Origin: Cinnamomum chago | Lineage: Eukaryota; Streptophyta; Magnoliopsida; Laurales; Lauraceae | Assembly: GCA_038049695.1 (NCBI GenBank) | Contig: CP142458.1 | Span: 44,917,001-44,981,000, forward strand | Direction of reading: 5' to 3' | Length of the DNA: 64,000 nt | In this document: one piece after another, positions 1-12,012 of the stretch | Numbering within the stretch: the stretch's first letter is position 1 | Layout: each line of letters starts with the position of its first letter | Made by a program: the position numbers and the translations under genes | Notes under the pieces: model-generated | Told to the model about the DNA's origin: nothing | Database searches by the model: none | What the model saw: the letters and a program-made list of their open reading frames with translations, nothing else

Positions 1-1848
1 AATTTGATCAAAACTAATTCTTCCTATGAAGGTTTACACTCCCCCTCAATCCATTCTCTCCTTTTGTCAAACTTTTGACAAAGATTTAACTATTAGGTGC
101 AAGAAGAAGATGGTTTAACCAAATGAGGGTCAACTTCAAGGAAAGGATTAGTTTCATTTAACTATAAAGCTCAATATGATCAAATTACCAAAAGAGAGCA
201 AGGTCAATGGGAAAAGCAATCATGGATACCAATTGGAAAAACAAAGAATACCAATTGAGATTTAAGGATAAGACTTTTAAACACAATCACTCTAAAATGG
301 ATTTAAAAATATAACTATTAGGAAAAACCCAAATTAGAGCTATCCATGATGAAATGGGGTTTATAAATCATAGCATCAAATAATTTAACTATGAAGAACA
401 TATGCTATGAAGGTTTTGAAAATCATTTCATTCAATCAATAAATATGACTTATTAAAGTGCAAGATGAGTGAAATGAGATTCAACCATGAAGCCAACCTC
501 AACTAATAACCAACCAAGATTATGAACACATAAACAAGGTGGTCAAGAGATATACCTATATGAGCAAGGAAGGTGGTGGCAACATGAAAATTATGATGCT
601 AATGGTGTGTGACATGGAACAAATATATAACTATCAAGTTCAAACCAATGTACACATGGTCTATCACATTCACAAGAAATCAAATCAATCGAAAATTTTA
701 CCAATTGAAACCAATTGAATTTGACAACATGAAAAAGAGCAAGAATGTGGCAAACACAAAGTTCCATCAAGCATCATAAAAGCATATTCATCACTTTTAA
801 AGATATGACTAATGAGCATAGTGATGAACAAGAGAAATTGCAATGCAAAATGATATAACTTTGAAATGCATGCAATTTTCAAAGTGACTAAATCATATGA
901 ATTCAACATCTAAGATATCCATCAAACATATAGAAATATGAGGAATGGATTTCAAAGAGTTTCATATGATCAAGATCACTACTATGAAGTTGAAACATGT
1001 ATAAGGATGATATCACTTAGAGAAAATACATGAATCAACATCATAACCATCCAAAAAAAAAAGACTAGAAAGCATAGAGGATGGATTTGAGTTCTAGTAT
1101 GGTTTCTACAAATATAATAAATAACACAACCATACATAGAACAACTTGACATTTGCATAGAGATGATCAATCAACACTCAAGATCTAACTCATACCATAT
1201 CATCAATAAAAATATAACTTTGTAATCACAAGAAGGTATGAGGTTAAAAGGAATCAATCTATCATGCAACATCTCCACTCTTAGCAAATGTACTAAGCTT
1301 ACATGCTAAGGATACAACACATCATAGGTTAACATGCTACTAAAGATTTATCAAAGATAAAACAAAACATGAAAACATATGATTTGTAAAGAAGTTGAAT
1401 CCAAAACATAAGATAGTTTTGAAAGTGATTTTCTTATGTTGGAAAACAACAACCAAAGATTCAAAAAAGTATATGGATCATGTTACATCTAATTTCAAAG
1501 ATGTTTCCATTAACATGATCTACTTAAATTTACCAAAGATAAAGTACTACTTGGATTGAATCAATGGTGATGTATCCAAAACAATAAATCAATTCAAAAC
1601 ATAAAATATGTTAAGGACACAACACAACATAGTTTATCATGCTACAAATGATTTACCAAAAATAAAATAAAGCATGAAAACATATGATTAAGGAAAGTAG
1701 AGCCTACTTGGTGATTTAACTTCATTAATCCAAGCTTTAGCTTTCCTAATGATCCCCTTCATCCCTTAGTTCATTTCCCTTTGATTTGCCTCAAAACCCC
1801 TCAAGGAGGGCCTTAAAATTCCCAACATTTGGCAAAGGAAAGAACTCA

Positions 1849-1856
1849 TATTTATA
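1849..1856 (-). promoter_or_regulatory. TATA box of the SIRE-like LTR
   Basis: On the minus strand this reads TATAAATA. It sits just downstream of the GGTCGACC palindromes, the same arrangement as in the second SIRE LTR near 26820. Position and sequence fit a retroelement core promoter; activity is not known. Confidence 0.45.
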
Positions 1857-1879
1857 GCAAAAAGTGCCCAACGGCTAGT

Positions 1880-2013
1880 CCCCGGTCGACTTGCAAACAG
1901 GTCTCGGTCGACCGGGAACACACAGCGGTCAGAAATATGACCGTTGGTGCCCCAGGGCATTTTCTGCCTGCAGTGTTCCCGGTCGACCGGGACCCCTGGG
2001 CCGGTCGACCGGC
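1880..2013. repeat. GGTCGACC palindrome array in the SIRE LTR
   Basis: Four copies or near copies of CCGGTCGACCGG are spaced over about 130 bp in otherwise AT-rich DNA. A matching array occurs at the same place in the LTR at 25756-27388. Confidence 0.75.
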
Positions 2014-2404
2014 CACACTGCTGGGGCCAAAAATTTCAACTTTGCATTTTTCAAAGATATTCTTTGTGGAACTTTTTAGGCCACTAAATCAAGCTTGAAT
2101 ACATGTTTTAAATCATTCTAAGGGGTTTAAAAACATGAAACACACAAAGCCTAAAATGATTCAAAACTTTAAAACCAAAGGCTAGCTTGATTTCTAAAAC
2201 TCTTTTAAAAAACAAATGCATCCAAGTTTTAAAAGCAAATCATGCATAAATTGATACTTTTACAATTCTTAAAAGCAATGCATGAATAAAACAAGATTTC
2301 AAGTTTAACTAAAACAATGCAAGAGTGTAAATCAATTGATGCTAGAATGAAAATGCATCCATCAAATTGCAATCTACAAAATCCCTAACATCTCCATCAA
2401 GTGT

Positions 2405-2797
2405 ATTTTAGACACTACTTAGAGAGATAACCAACCTTTTGGTTGAAGAGTTTATTGCTTAGCCTATGAAAAGCATAATGTAGAGGTTATTGCTTAGCAT
2501 TGAAAACATATTGTAAAGGTTATTGCTTAGCCTATTGAAAAGCATAAATAGTGGAAATCCGGTGGGGTGTTGGATCACAAGCCGGTAGTGGATGTAGGCA
2601 TTGAGGCCGAACCACTATAAATCCTTGTGTGATGGTGCATGCTTTGTGGTGATTGTTTTTGTAAGCTTCCGCATTTATTTACTTAATCACCACTTGTGAC
2701 TAGTTTATTTTAAAGAAGTTAAAATTGGTTAAAATTGGTCATAATTGAAGCTCACCCTATTCACCCCCCCTCTAGGGTTCGGATCCCCGGACTTTCA
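2405..2797 (+). mobile_element. SIRE-like LTR 3' end, opposite orientation
   Basis: This stretch matches the reverse complement of about 25756-26190: repeated GCTTAGCCT...AAAGCATA, then AACCACTATAA, then CACCCTATTCACC and the end GACTTTCA. It is therefore the U5 end of a SIRE LTR reading plus, next to a minus-reading LTR start ending at 2392. The following bases CTTCT (2798-2802) belong to a copia LTR that it interrupts. Confidence 0.65.
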
Positions 2798-3944
2798 CTT
2801 CTCATGGTCCTTCAATACATCCAATGTACCAGCACTATGATCAAGAACCTTATATTCTGATGATCGAGACAAATCACACTATCTCATAGTGATCCAAGTG
2901 CTGCAACCTTGTCAGATGAGATGCCCAAACTCATCACTCGTTGTGAAGATATTTAAGTATAAGATTTGTGACACATGTCTCCTGTATATAGAACTCATCC
3001 ATATACATATATCACATCTAATATACTAATGGGCCCCGGTTCATCTCATGAACCATTATGTCATATGTATTGGTCATGTACATTAATTAATTAAAACACC
3101 ATTCATCTCTTGAAAGGAAAGAATGATTACATTGATAAATAAAGAAATTAATCAATTTATTACATCAACTGATGGCTTGAGACCATACAATCTAACAATC
3201 TCCCACTTGGGCTCAATGCCAGTCAGGGTTGCATCTCATGCCCATCCCGTCTACATGCTGCTCAAAGACTTTGGTAGTCAAAGGCTTAGTAAAGGGATCT
3301 GCCAGATTGTCTGCAGAGGCTATCTTGGTGATTGTAATATCACCTCTCTGCACAATCTCTCTGACCATGTGTTACTACCTCTGTACATGCTTTTGGCTCC
3401 TAGGTTCCTTGGACTTAACGACTGCCCTGTTGTTATCATAGTAAACTATGAGCGGCTGTCTTGCCAAAAGTACCACTCCAAGTTCCATAAGGAATCTTTT
3501 GAGCCAATCTGCTTCCTTAGCTGCTTCTAAAGTAGCTACAACATAAACATATACCCAGAAGTTGATTTCCTAGAATCCTTATCTGACTTGAAGTTAGTAT
3601 CTGTGTATCTGACTGGAATCAGCTCATCACTGCTATAAATCAACATGTAATCTCTAGTCCTTCTCAAGTATTTGAAAATACACTTTAAACAGTCCAATGT
3701 TCAGGTCCTGGATTAGATTGATATCGTTGACTAGGCCCATTGCGTGACAGATATCCGGTCTAGTACATAGCATAGCATACATGAGGCTACCAACAACCGA
3801 AGCGTATGGTATCGACCTCATCTGCTCCTTTTCCTCAGGTGTCTTGGGACACTTGTCTTTGGAAAGGTGCACTCCATGCCTGAAAGGTGTAATACCTTTC
3901 TTGGAGTCTTGCATAGCAAACCGTACCAGTGCCTTATCTATGTA
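2798..3944 (-). mobile_element. Ty1/copia fragment A: LTR piece plus RNase H end
   Basis: Minus-strand copia. The LTR part is 2798-3197 (TGTTAGATTG start at 3197), followed by the polypurine tract (complement of CTCCCACTTGG at 3199-3210) and the end of pol. Peptide text such as MQDSKKGITPF and LCTRPDICHA near 3740-3914 is the RT/RNase H connection of this family. The copy is partial and decayed, with several breaks. It is interrupted on the left by a SIRE LTR and on the right by a 3-kb unit starting at 3945. Confidence 0.85.
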
Positions 3945-5338
3945 TGTAAGATCCCGACCCGAGTGACCTAGATTAGTATTGATTAAGTCGTGTTTTAGTT
4001 CTAAGCGTGATTAGTGATTTTGATTAGTTGGGATTAGAATAACTTTTGCTATAGCTTCGGGAGATTTCGAGTGCCCTTGTGTAAAGGGGCCCTTTGGGGG
4101 TTCCTTTTTTGACTTTGTGCTTGCTTGAGAGACTTTCTAGGATTCTTGTGATTTGCATTTTAACCCTGTTTTACTCATCTTGTTAATCTCAACAACTTTT
4201 ATGTTGATTCCGGTCCCGTTCGGAATCCTGAAACTTGACTTTCGTAGCATTGATGGCAAAACAGTCTTTTCACACTAAATCTGTACCCAAATTTGATATT
4301 TCCAAAACCCTTATAACATATACTTTTTGGAAACTAGATATTTCGGCGATCACTTTTCTCTTCTTTGTCGAATTCATCCGAGGACCCAAAAACCATGATT
4401 TCAGCCCCACAAGAATTCCAAGTGGTGGAGCCCATCTCAATTGCTATAAGAAGGAAATCCATTCCACTTTACCTTTCTTCTTGACTAAAAATGTGGGAGA
4501 GAAGTGGCAGGGGCTGTCTAGGGTTTCTTCTTGCCATTTCTTCTCCTTCTTCTTACTCTCCCATCTCCCAATCTCCACTAAAACCTTGCCAATGGGAAAA
4601 TGCATGTTATCTTTTTCTTCCTCTCTTTGAGAACTCTCTTTCGATACCATTTGTGGAGAAAACCTCATTTTCCAAGATCCTCATTGAGATAGTCTTGCCC
4701 ATTTGGAGAACCTAAATGTAAGCAATCCCCTTCATCTTCTAGATTTGTGTTCTTATGGCCCTAGAGGAACTCCATCTCCATTATTGGAAGTTCCCTCTTT
4801 CTATTCCATTGTTTTAACCCTTTTAGGGTTTGTTTTGGGGATTTTTGTATAGCTTGGAGATCTTCGCTTGGAAGAGTGATTAGGAACTTGCTTTTGATTA
4901 GCTAGAGACCTAAGGCAAGTGGATGAATGGATAGTTTGAGTATTAAATGTTTTCATGAGAAATGTGGTTGATTTGTCATTCATGTTTAACCATTTGCATT
5001 GATTTGAAATAAATGCTCATCAATGCATCTTGCTAGTTCATTTAATGTTTTAGAAACATAGATTTTAACCTTTCTTTATTACTTGTTGATAGCTTAAATG
5101 AGTCATTGTGATTGGTGGTTTTATTTTTCTCTTCTCTTGTGATTGAATGGGTTGAAGAAGGAAGTGATTGGATGAATGTTTATAGGAGAAGTGTTAAATG
5201 ATGAGTTGGAGGAGCTTGTAGCTCATTTTATTGCAGGAAATGAATAAGAAGTAGGGATAATGGTTTTGAGGTAGAAAAGGGCTCAAATCTGAACACAGTG
5301 GGATCTTCCCACACCTGACGGTTAGCTGACGGTCACCT
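3945..5338 (+). mobile_element. 3-kb unit, start portion (unit 1)
   Basis: Begins TGTAAGATCCCGACCCGAG and follows the unit order: GGGGCCCTTTGGGGGTTCC, the CTTCTTTGTCGAATTCAT block, the donor-like GTAAGC near 4718, and the start of the GGTTAGC palindrome zone at 5318. It then switches at about 5338 to a position much earlier in the unit, so it is an incomplete copy joined to another. Confidence 0.8.
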
Positions 5339-6156
5339 TTCTCTTCTTCGTCGAATTCATTAGAAGCCCCGAAAACCATGATTTCAGCCCAATTAGATTA
5401 TTAGTAGTGGAGCCCACTACCCACTTGCTTATAAGGAAACCCTTCTCCCACATTTCCCTTTTCCAGCACAAATTTTAGCTAGGGTTTCCCTTTTTCCTTT
5501 TCTTCTTCTCCTTCTTGCTCTCTTCACCTCAATCTCCTACCAAACTTGCACCAACATCAAAAGGGACTTCACCATTCTCTTCCTCATCTTGAAGGCTACC
5601 TATTGATGTCATTTTGAGAGAAAACCTCCCATTCCAAGATCTTCATTGAGCTTACTCTTGCCATTGGAGGACCTTACAAGTAAGGGATCATCCCCATCTT
5701 CTAGATTTGCATTCTTCTAATCCTAGAGGAGCTCCATTTTTATTATTGAGAGTTCTCTCCTTCTATTTCTTGGTTTGACCCATTTTAGGGTTTGTTTTGG
5801 GGGTTTTTGTTTGTGCTTGTAGGATTCTTGAGAGAGTTTATTAGAGACCAAAGGCAAGTGGATGACTTGATTTTTATAAGCTTTCAATGGTTTTGGTAAT
5901 TTCCACTCATGCCTATTTATTGCATTGATTTGAAATAAATGTCCATGATAGAGCTTTGATAGTGCATTTATGTCATAGAAATGTATTGGTGCATGGCATT
6001 TAATTTCTTCTTGTTTTGTCCCGGATGTACTCATATGTGTAATGGTTTCCTTCCTTCTTTCTTTGTATTGGATGTGATGTGGATGGAGGAGAATGGAATG
6101 GATATTATGAGAGATTTGATGTTGTTTGAATGAAGTTTTAGACTCCCCATTGGATG

Positions 6157-6164
6157 TATAAAAG
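6157..6164 (+). promoter_or_regulatory. TATA box upstream of palindrome array
   Basis: TATAAAAG about 75 bp before the first CTCGAGCG palindrome of this unit. The same spacing is seen at 19598-19610, and a TATAAATA lies ahead of the array at 62629. Confidence 0.4.
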
Positions 6165-6236
6165 AAGCTAGAAAGAGTTTGTAGAAGGAAGAGATAGAGA
6201 GGAGCTGAACTGTCCCGGAATTAGTTTCTAGATAGT

Positions 6237-6519
6237 TCTCTCGAGCGAACATGACACTTCGCTCGAGCAAAGTGTCCATAAAAGGGTTCGGAGCATTCTA
6301 GTAGGCAGTTCGCTCGAGCGGACCCCTTGGTCGATCGAGCGAACATCCCAGAACTCGTTCCAGAGTGTGGTTAGTTCGAGCGAACCAATACTTCGCTCCA
6401 GCCAACCACCTACTGGATGAGTTCGCTCAAGCGACCTCAACTTCGCTCGAGCGAACCCACCCAGACAACCATTCCAGACAGCTAACCACTCGAGCGAACC
6501 TCCAGTCTGCTCAAGCGAT
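6237..6519. repeat. CGCTCGAGCG palindrome array (unit 2)
   Basis: About ten copies of TTCGCTCGAGCGAAC or close variants over 280 bp, each built around the palindrome CGCTCGAGCG. Confidence 0.85.
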
Positions 6520-9500
6520 GTGTACTGTTCACCTGGGACTGTTTTGGGAGCATAAATAAAATGTTTATATATTTGAGAGAGGTTTGTTGGGAACTCCATT
6601 GTATTGAGAAGAACCGTTCATATGATTTGACATCCGTTTGAGAAAGAAACCACGTCACGAAGATTTCATTTGAAGTTGAAAAATTCGAAGTGTATAAGGA
6701 CCCTGGGATGTCCCCAAACTCAAGGAGTACCAAACCTTTATCTAATTAGACATACGGGACCTCGATTCACTTTGACCAATTTTGAACCCGAAACTCCGAT
6801 TATTTATTGTACTTTACTGATCCCGAGATTTATACTACATGCCTTGTTTTCCCGAATGAGTAATGTGTGTAAACGAAAAGTTAAGGTGATAGGGTAGTCT
6901 TTCTGATTTTATATGTCGATGACATCCTACTCCTTGGGAAAGATGTGGGAATGTAATCAACGGTAAAAGTTTGGTTGGCCAAGACTTTTGATATTAAGGA
7001 CTTGGGAGAAGCTAGCTACATCCTAAGAATCAAACTCCATCGAGACCGGAAAAATAGGATGATTGGCTTATCCCAAGCTGCATACATAGATAAGGTACTA
7101 GTACGGTTTGCTATGCAAGACTCCAAGAACGGTATTACACCTTTCAAGCATGGAGTGCACCTTTCCAAGGATCGGTGTCCTAAGATACCTGAGGAAAAAT
7201 AACAGATGAGGTCGATACCATACGCCCAACAACCTCATGTATGCTATGCTATGTACTAGACCGGATATCTGTCATGCAGTGGGCCTAGTCAGCAGATATT
7301 AGTCTAACCCAGGACTTGAACATTGGACTGCTGTAAAGTGTATTCTCAAATACTTGAGAAGGACTAGAGATTACATGTTAATTTATGGCAATGATGAGCT
7401 GATTCCAGTTGGATACACAGATTCTGACTTCATGTCAGATAAGGATTCCAAAAAATCCACCTCTGGTTATGTATTTATGCTTGGTGGCGGAGCTATCAGC
7501 TAGAGGAGTATAAAACAGGAATGTACCGCTAATTCCACCTCGGAGGCTGAATATGTAGCGGCTTGTGAAGCAGCTAAGGAAGCAGTATGGCTCAAGAGAT
7601 TCCTTATGGAACTCGGGGTGGTACCTTTGCCACGACAGCCGCTCACAGTTTACTGTGGTAGCAGCAGGGCAGTCGCTTAGTCCAAGGAGCCCAGAAGCCA
7701 TAAAAGACAAAAGCATGTACAAAGGAAATATCATTTAGTCAGAGAGATTGTGCAGAGAGGTGATATTGGTATTACCAAGATAGCCTCTGCAGACAATCTG
7801 GTAGATCCCTTTACTACCAAAGTCTTTGAGCAGCATGTTGACGAGATGGGCATGAGATGCAACCCTGACTGGAATTGAGCCAAAGTGGGAGATTGTTAGA
7901 TTGTATGGACTCAATCCATCAGTTGATGTAATAAACTGATTAATTTCTTTATTTATCAATAAAATCATGCTTTCCTTTCATGAGATGAATGATATTTTAT
8001 TACTTAATGCACATAACCAAGACATATGACATGATGGTTCATGAGATGAACCGAGTCCCATTAGTATATTAGATGTGATATATGTATGTGGATGAGATCC
8101 ACATACGGGAGACATGTGTCACAAATCTTATACTTAAAAATATCTTCACAACCAGTGATGAGACTAGGCATCTCATCTGATAAGGTTGCAGCACTTTGAT
8201 TACTATGTGATTTGTCTCGATCATTAGAATGTAAGATTCTGGATCATAGTGCTGGTACATTGGATGTATTGAAGGACCATGAGAAGTACCTTATGAAATA
8301 ATGTCTCGATTTAAGGACTGCTCTCATAATTCCCTAGCAATAGGCTCTTAATCCTGAGACATTGATGAACTCAAGTTTCTATCTATTCATTTGCTTTGAG
8401 TCACCAATGAGTGAGGCCAACTGTAGGTCAACACCTCGGTGTCTTGGGTACGTGGTAGTAGGACTGTGGGAACATCCAATGGTCAATATGGAATCTATCT
8501 ACATTCTCCCCTTGTGCCAATTAATGAATTTATCATTAGTAAGTGCGCATCCATCTCGATTAAGAGTTAATTGGATGGTACTGATGATCACTGTAATTAA
8601 TTGAGGCTCAAGGATAATAAGATGTGGATCTAAGATTGGATGAGACAGATTTATTCCAATTGATCCATGGATAATAATAAAGGGTCCCACTTGTGGTAAT
8701 TGGGAAGTTTAGGGTCTTCATTGTAATTTATTCCTAAGACTGGAGTGCAATTGCATTTATATAGTGGTGTTATTTGCAATTAACTATTAGACCCCGACCC
8801 AGGCCAATTCGATTAGTGTGCGATTAGTGTGTGTTTAGTCCTAAGTGGGTTTAGTTGTTGTTGGGTTAGAAATGATTAGTTTAGTCTTGAACATAGCTTT
8901 GGGGATTTTGAGAACGTTTAGTATTTTTTAGACACACTCGGAAAGGTCCGAGTGCACGTGTAAGTTTGGGGAAGATCGTATTGATTTCCATGTGAAGGTG
9001 ATTTTGATTCCATTTGAATGATGTTTCGACGTGTTACAACTTTCGTTTGAAGGCCATTCTTGTTTGAAGCCCAAAAACCCATGTTTTGGCCCAAAGAGGG
9101 TAAAATTGTCTCTTGCACAAATCTGGGCACAATTTTTGAGATCTCAAAACCATGTCAAAAATATACTTTTTGGGAACTAGATATTTCGGTGATCGTTTTA
9201 TCCTCCTTCGTCGAAGTCATCCGAGGCCCACAAGTTTGTGTTTTGGCCATTTCAAGTTCAAGTCATTTGGGGGCCCATTTCCTTCACTAAAGCCCTTCTT
9301 CCTCTCATTCCATTCATTTCCCCCAATTCCTGCAATTGTTCTTGACCTAGAGTGTGAAACCCCTCTTTCTCTTCCATCTCTATTTCCCTTGCATGCTTTG
9401 GCTAGAGAGCTCCAAAAAGAATTTCAAAGTCACCATCTTCTTCATCTCCTTGCAAGCTCTCTATCAATACAAGTTTCTTGGGACTTCTTGTGAGACAAGC

Positions 9501-10524
9501 TCTTCATCTTCTTCATCTTCTTCATCTCTTCTTGTTTGGCCATTGTTAGGTAAGATATTCAACCCATAATTTTCATGGAGTTATTTTGGTTCCTTAAGAT
9601 CTTGTTTTTCATTTGAAAACCCCTTTTTATGAAAATGGGTTCTTTGCTTTCATTGTGTTAAGTTTGGTATGGTTTTCTCTTGGGTTCTTGTAGTGTTGGA
9701 TTAGCTTGAGAGAAGTGCTTGAGAAGAGTTTTAGCATTGGTCAAGGCAAGTAATCTCTATAGGATTGATGCATGTTTATTTTGATTTCATTGCTATTTTA
9801 GAAATTGTGCAAATAAACTTGTTTATGAACTTCATGAATCTTGTTTCTTGTGGATTAAATGTTTGAAATGATGAGAAATGAACCCTCGGTGAGCATGAAG
9901 GCTCAAGGGATTTCATGTGGTTGATGGATGAGAAGAAGGAGAGAAACGTAGTGGAAGTTGTGCAAAAGGAAGGAAGTTTCCGCACTAAGCGAGCACAAGC
10001 AGCAGCTTGTTCGCTCGAGCGACCCCTGGGTCCGCTCGAGCGACCAAGCCTCTGTTTGGTCCGAGTGCAGACAGAGAGCTGTCCGCTCGAGCGACCCTAT
10101 GGTCCGCTTGTCGCGACCCCGGACCGGGAAATCCCAATCCGGGATCGGGACACATTAGATAGTGGTGATGATTGAAGGGTCTATATCCACAATATACAAT
10201 TTATTTAATTTCCCACAGGTGTCCGCGGTGAGGATATCACAACAATCAATGAATATTTCTTCTTGAGTGCGGAAGCATGTAGTAAATCAAATAGTCCAAC
10301 TATCATTAGTCATGAAGACCATAACAATAAGTATAATTACTGTATCAGAATGAGCAATGATATATATATAGCAAGTTTCCCCAAGTTGTCAAAGTTAAAC
10401 AAAATATCAGTTAGTTACATTCCCAACAATAGAGGCCAACAAAGGCCAATACTACAAAAGAATAACCCAAAAGAATAGTAAATAAGTTCCCTCCAAAATG
10501 TTACGCCTCTTGGCAACCCGATGT

Positions 10525-10616
10525 CTACATGACATCGTCAGCACGCCACTCAACTAGAGGTTGCAGCTCACCTACTGCCTCCTCCGGCTCCTCCTCAAGG
10601 AAACCAGCAACGGGAC
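10525..10616 (-). other. Conserved 92-bp terminal reading block (unit 4)
   Basis: From the acceptor-like TACTCAG to a stop: two bases complete a split codon, then 29 codons. The peptide starts PVAGFLEEEPEEAVGE and ends VEWRADDVM. It is followed by CATCGGGTTGC, as in the other common-subfamily copies. Confidence 0.6.
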
Positions 10617-10842
10617 CTGAGTACCAAAGCAAATGGGTCAGACACGACGGTCTGGCAAGAGAATGAAAAGATGCAACAATATATAATAGATGAAATCTCT
10701 TGAAAAGCATAGAAATCTGTTTAAACAAGAACTCTCATAAAACAGGTAAATCATTTGCTATAAAACAAGTAAACAAGATAAAACTCATGGGGTATCCAAG
10801 GGATCGGGAACAAGCAAGATGGCGACCACACGAAGCTAAGTC

Positions 10843-10864
10843 CTCTATCACTAAGGTGATAGAG
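10843..10864 (-). repeat. Conserved hairpin, 9-bp stem (unit 4)
   Basis: CTCTATCAC and GTGATAGAG flank a 4-base loop, a perfect 9-bp inverted repeat just before GACTTAGCTT (reading minus). Other copies carry TGTCAC/GTGACA here, so the paired positions change together. Confidence 0.6.
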
Positions 10865-11812
10865 CAATAACTAGGCCCTGATCTCAGTCACTCAAGGTGA
10901 GGAGAAACAGGGGATCTCATATAAATACATATACTATACATGACCACGGTAGCGAGCCGGGCATCGGGGACCACAGTAGCAATCTGCTGTATCGGGACAA
11001 GACCACGGTAATGACCGGGTAGCGGGATCCAAACTGCAGCTGGCGGGACAAGAGGGGGATCTCCAAGTCGGTGGATCAAACCAACGAGGTTATCCAAGCT
11101 TAGTGGTGCCGACTCATAGGTCAAATACAATCGAGACAATGCAAATAAATCAAGTACAAATATATATAATCAAGCGGGCAAGACGGGGGTGCTCAAGGGC
11201 ACACAGACATATCATGTGGTGCAATGCACTCCGGGTCAAGTAACCATTTCAAGAGTACACAATGCTTTCGGGGAAAACAAGTCATGTAATGTAAAACTTG
11301 GAAATGAAGAATATAATGAACTATACCAAATCGGGAAAGATCATGATTTTTAAGATCTATTTGAGTGAATAGGGGTCCCGTATGTCGATGATAGGAATGA
11401 CTTGGTACTCCTTGAGTTTGAAGACATTCCGGGCTCCTTATCCACTTCTACGATTTTCAAAACTTAAATTGAGCTTATGGTTATAACTAGATGTTATGAT
11501 AGAAAATCAATACTATAAACGGTCCATCCTAAGTATGATGTTAATTCGGAGACATCGAGCCACCTACTCAGTCATCGAAAGGAATAGAATTCGCGATAAC
11601 TAAGGAAAAAGTCTTGTATTTAGATATAAAGAAGATATCGCGTCATTCCGTCCCGTTCAAGATTGAATGAAGTGAACATCGATGTTACCAAACCAACCGT
11701 GAGGAGCATCGGCTCAAGACGTCCTCACATATAGTCAAGTGAGTCCAAGGAGGGTAGCCAAGGTCCCACCTAGAACCAAGAAAATAAAAATCTCAAAATC
11801 CACTGGACTCAA

Positions 11813-12012
11813 ACTCGAGCGAATTTTTGTACCCGCGTATTAAAATAGTTCAGGCAGACCGCATCGCTCGAGCGAATGTAAGAGTTCGCTCGAGCGAACT
11901 CATCGGTCGAGCGGTTATTAAAAATGCGTTCGAGCGACCAAACTACTGGAATTCCCGAATCCTTTTCTGGGCAGGTCGCTCGAGCGAACTGTCATGGTCG
12001 CTCGAGCGAACT
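11813..12012. repeat. CGCTCGAGCG palindrome array (unit 4)
   Basis: Six or so CTCGAGCG motifs over 200 bp, at the same relative place as the arrays in other units. Confidence 0.8.

Larger units (their letters stand above)
1..2392 (-). mobile_element. SIRE-like Ty1/copia LTR and adjoining AT-rich sequence
   Basis: Read on the minus strand, the piece starts TGTTAGGG at 2392 and matches the first part of the complete LTR at 25756-27388: the same order of a conserved stretch around ATTTGATGGATGC, GGTCGACC palindromes and a TATA box. The lower part (about 1-1750) is AT-rich and has no recognisable reading frame. It contains a polypurine-like tract (complement of CTCCCCCTCAA near 43), as in SIRE 3' leaders. 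The left boundary lies outside the window, so LTR and UTR cannot be separated cleanly. No host gene is visible here. Confidence 0.5.
5339..6860 (+). mobile_element. 3-kb unit, middle portion (unit 2)
   Basis: Starts inside the conserved CTTCTTCGTCGAATTCAT block and runs through a TATA box (6157-6164), CTCGAGCG palindromes and the GACATACGGGACC stretch. It ends near 6860, where copia pol sequence takes over. Neither terminus is present. Confidence 0.75.

Noticed and set aside
6237-6519. CTCGAGCG arrays as a CRISPR array
   Set aside because: Motifs are short palindromes with irregular spacing in a plant retroelement; no repeat-spacer structure and no cas genes.
9490-9535. CTTCTTCAT-rich stretch as a functional microsatellite
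   Set aside because: Short and imperfect, part of the pyrimidine-rich leader seen in all units.
10525-10728. Full short frame (67 codons) ending in VEWRADDVM as an independent gene
   Set aside because: Sequence upstream of TACTCAG is not kept in frame between copies; only the 92-bp part is conserved.
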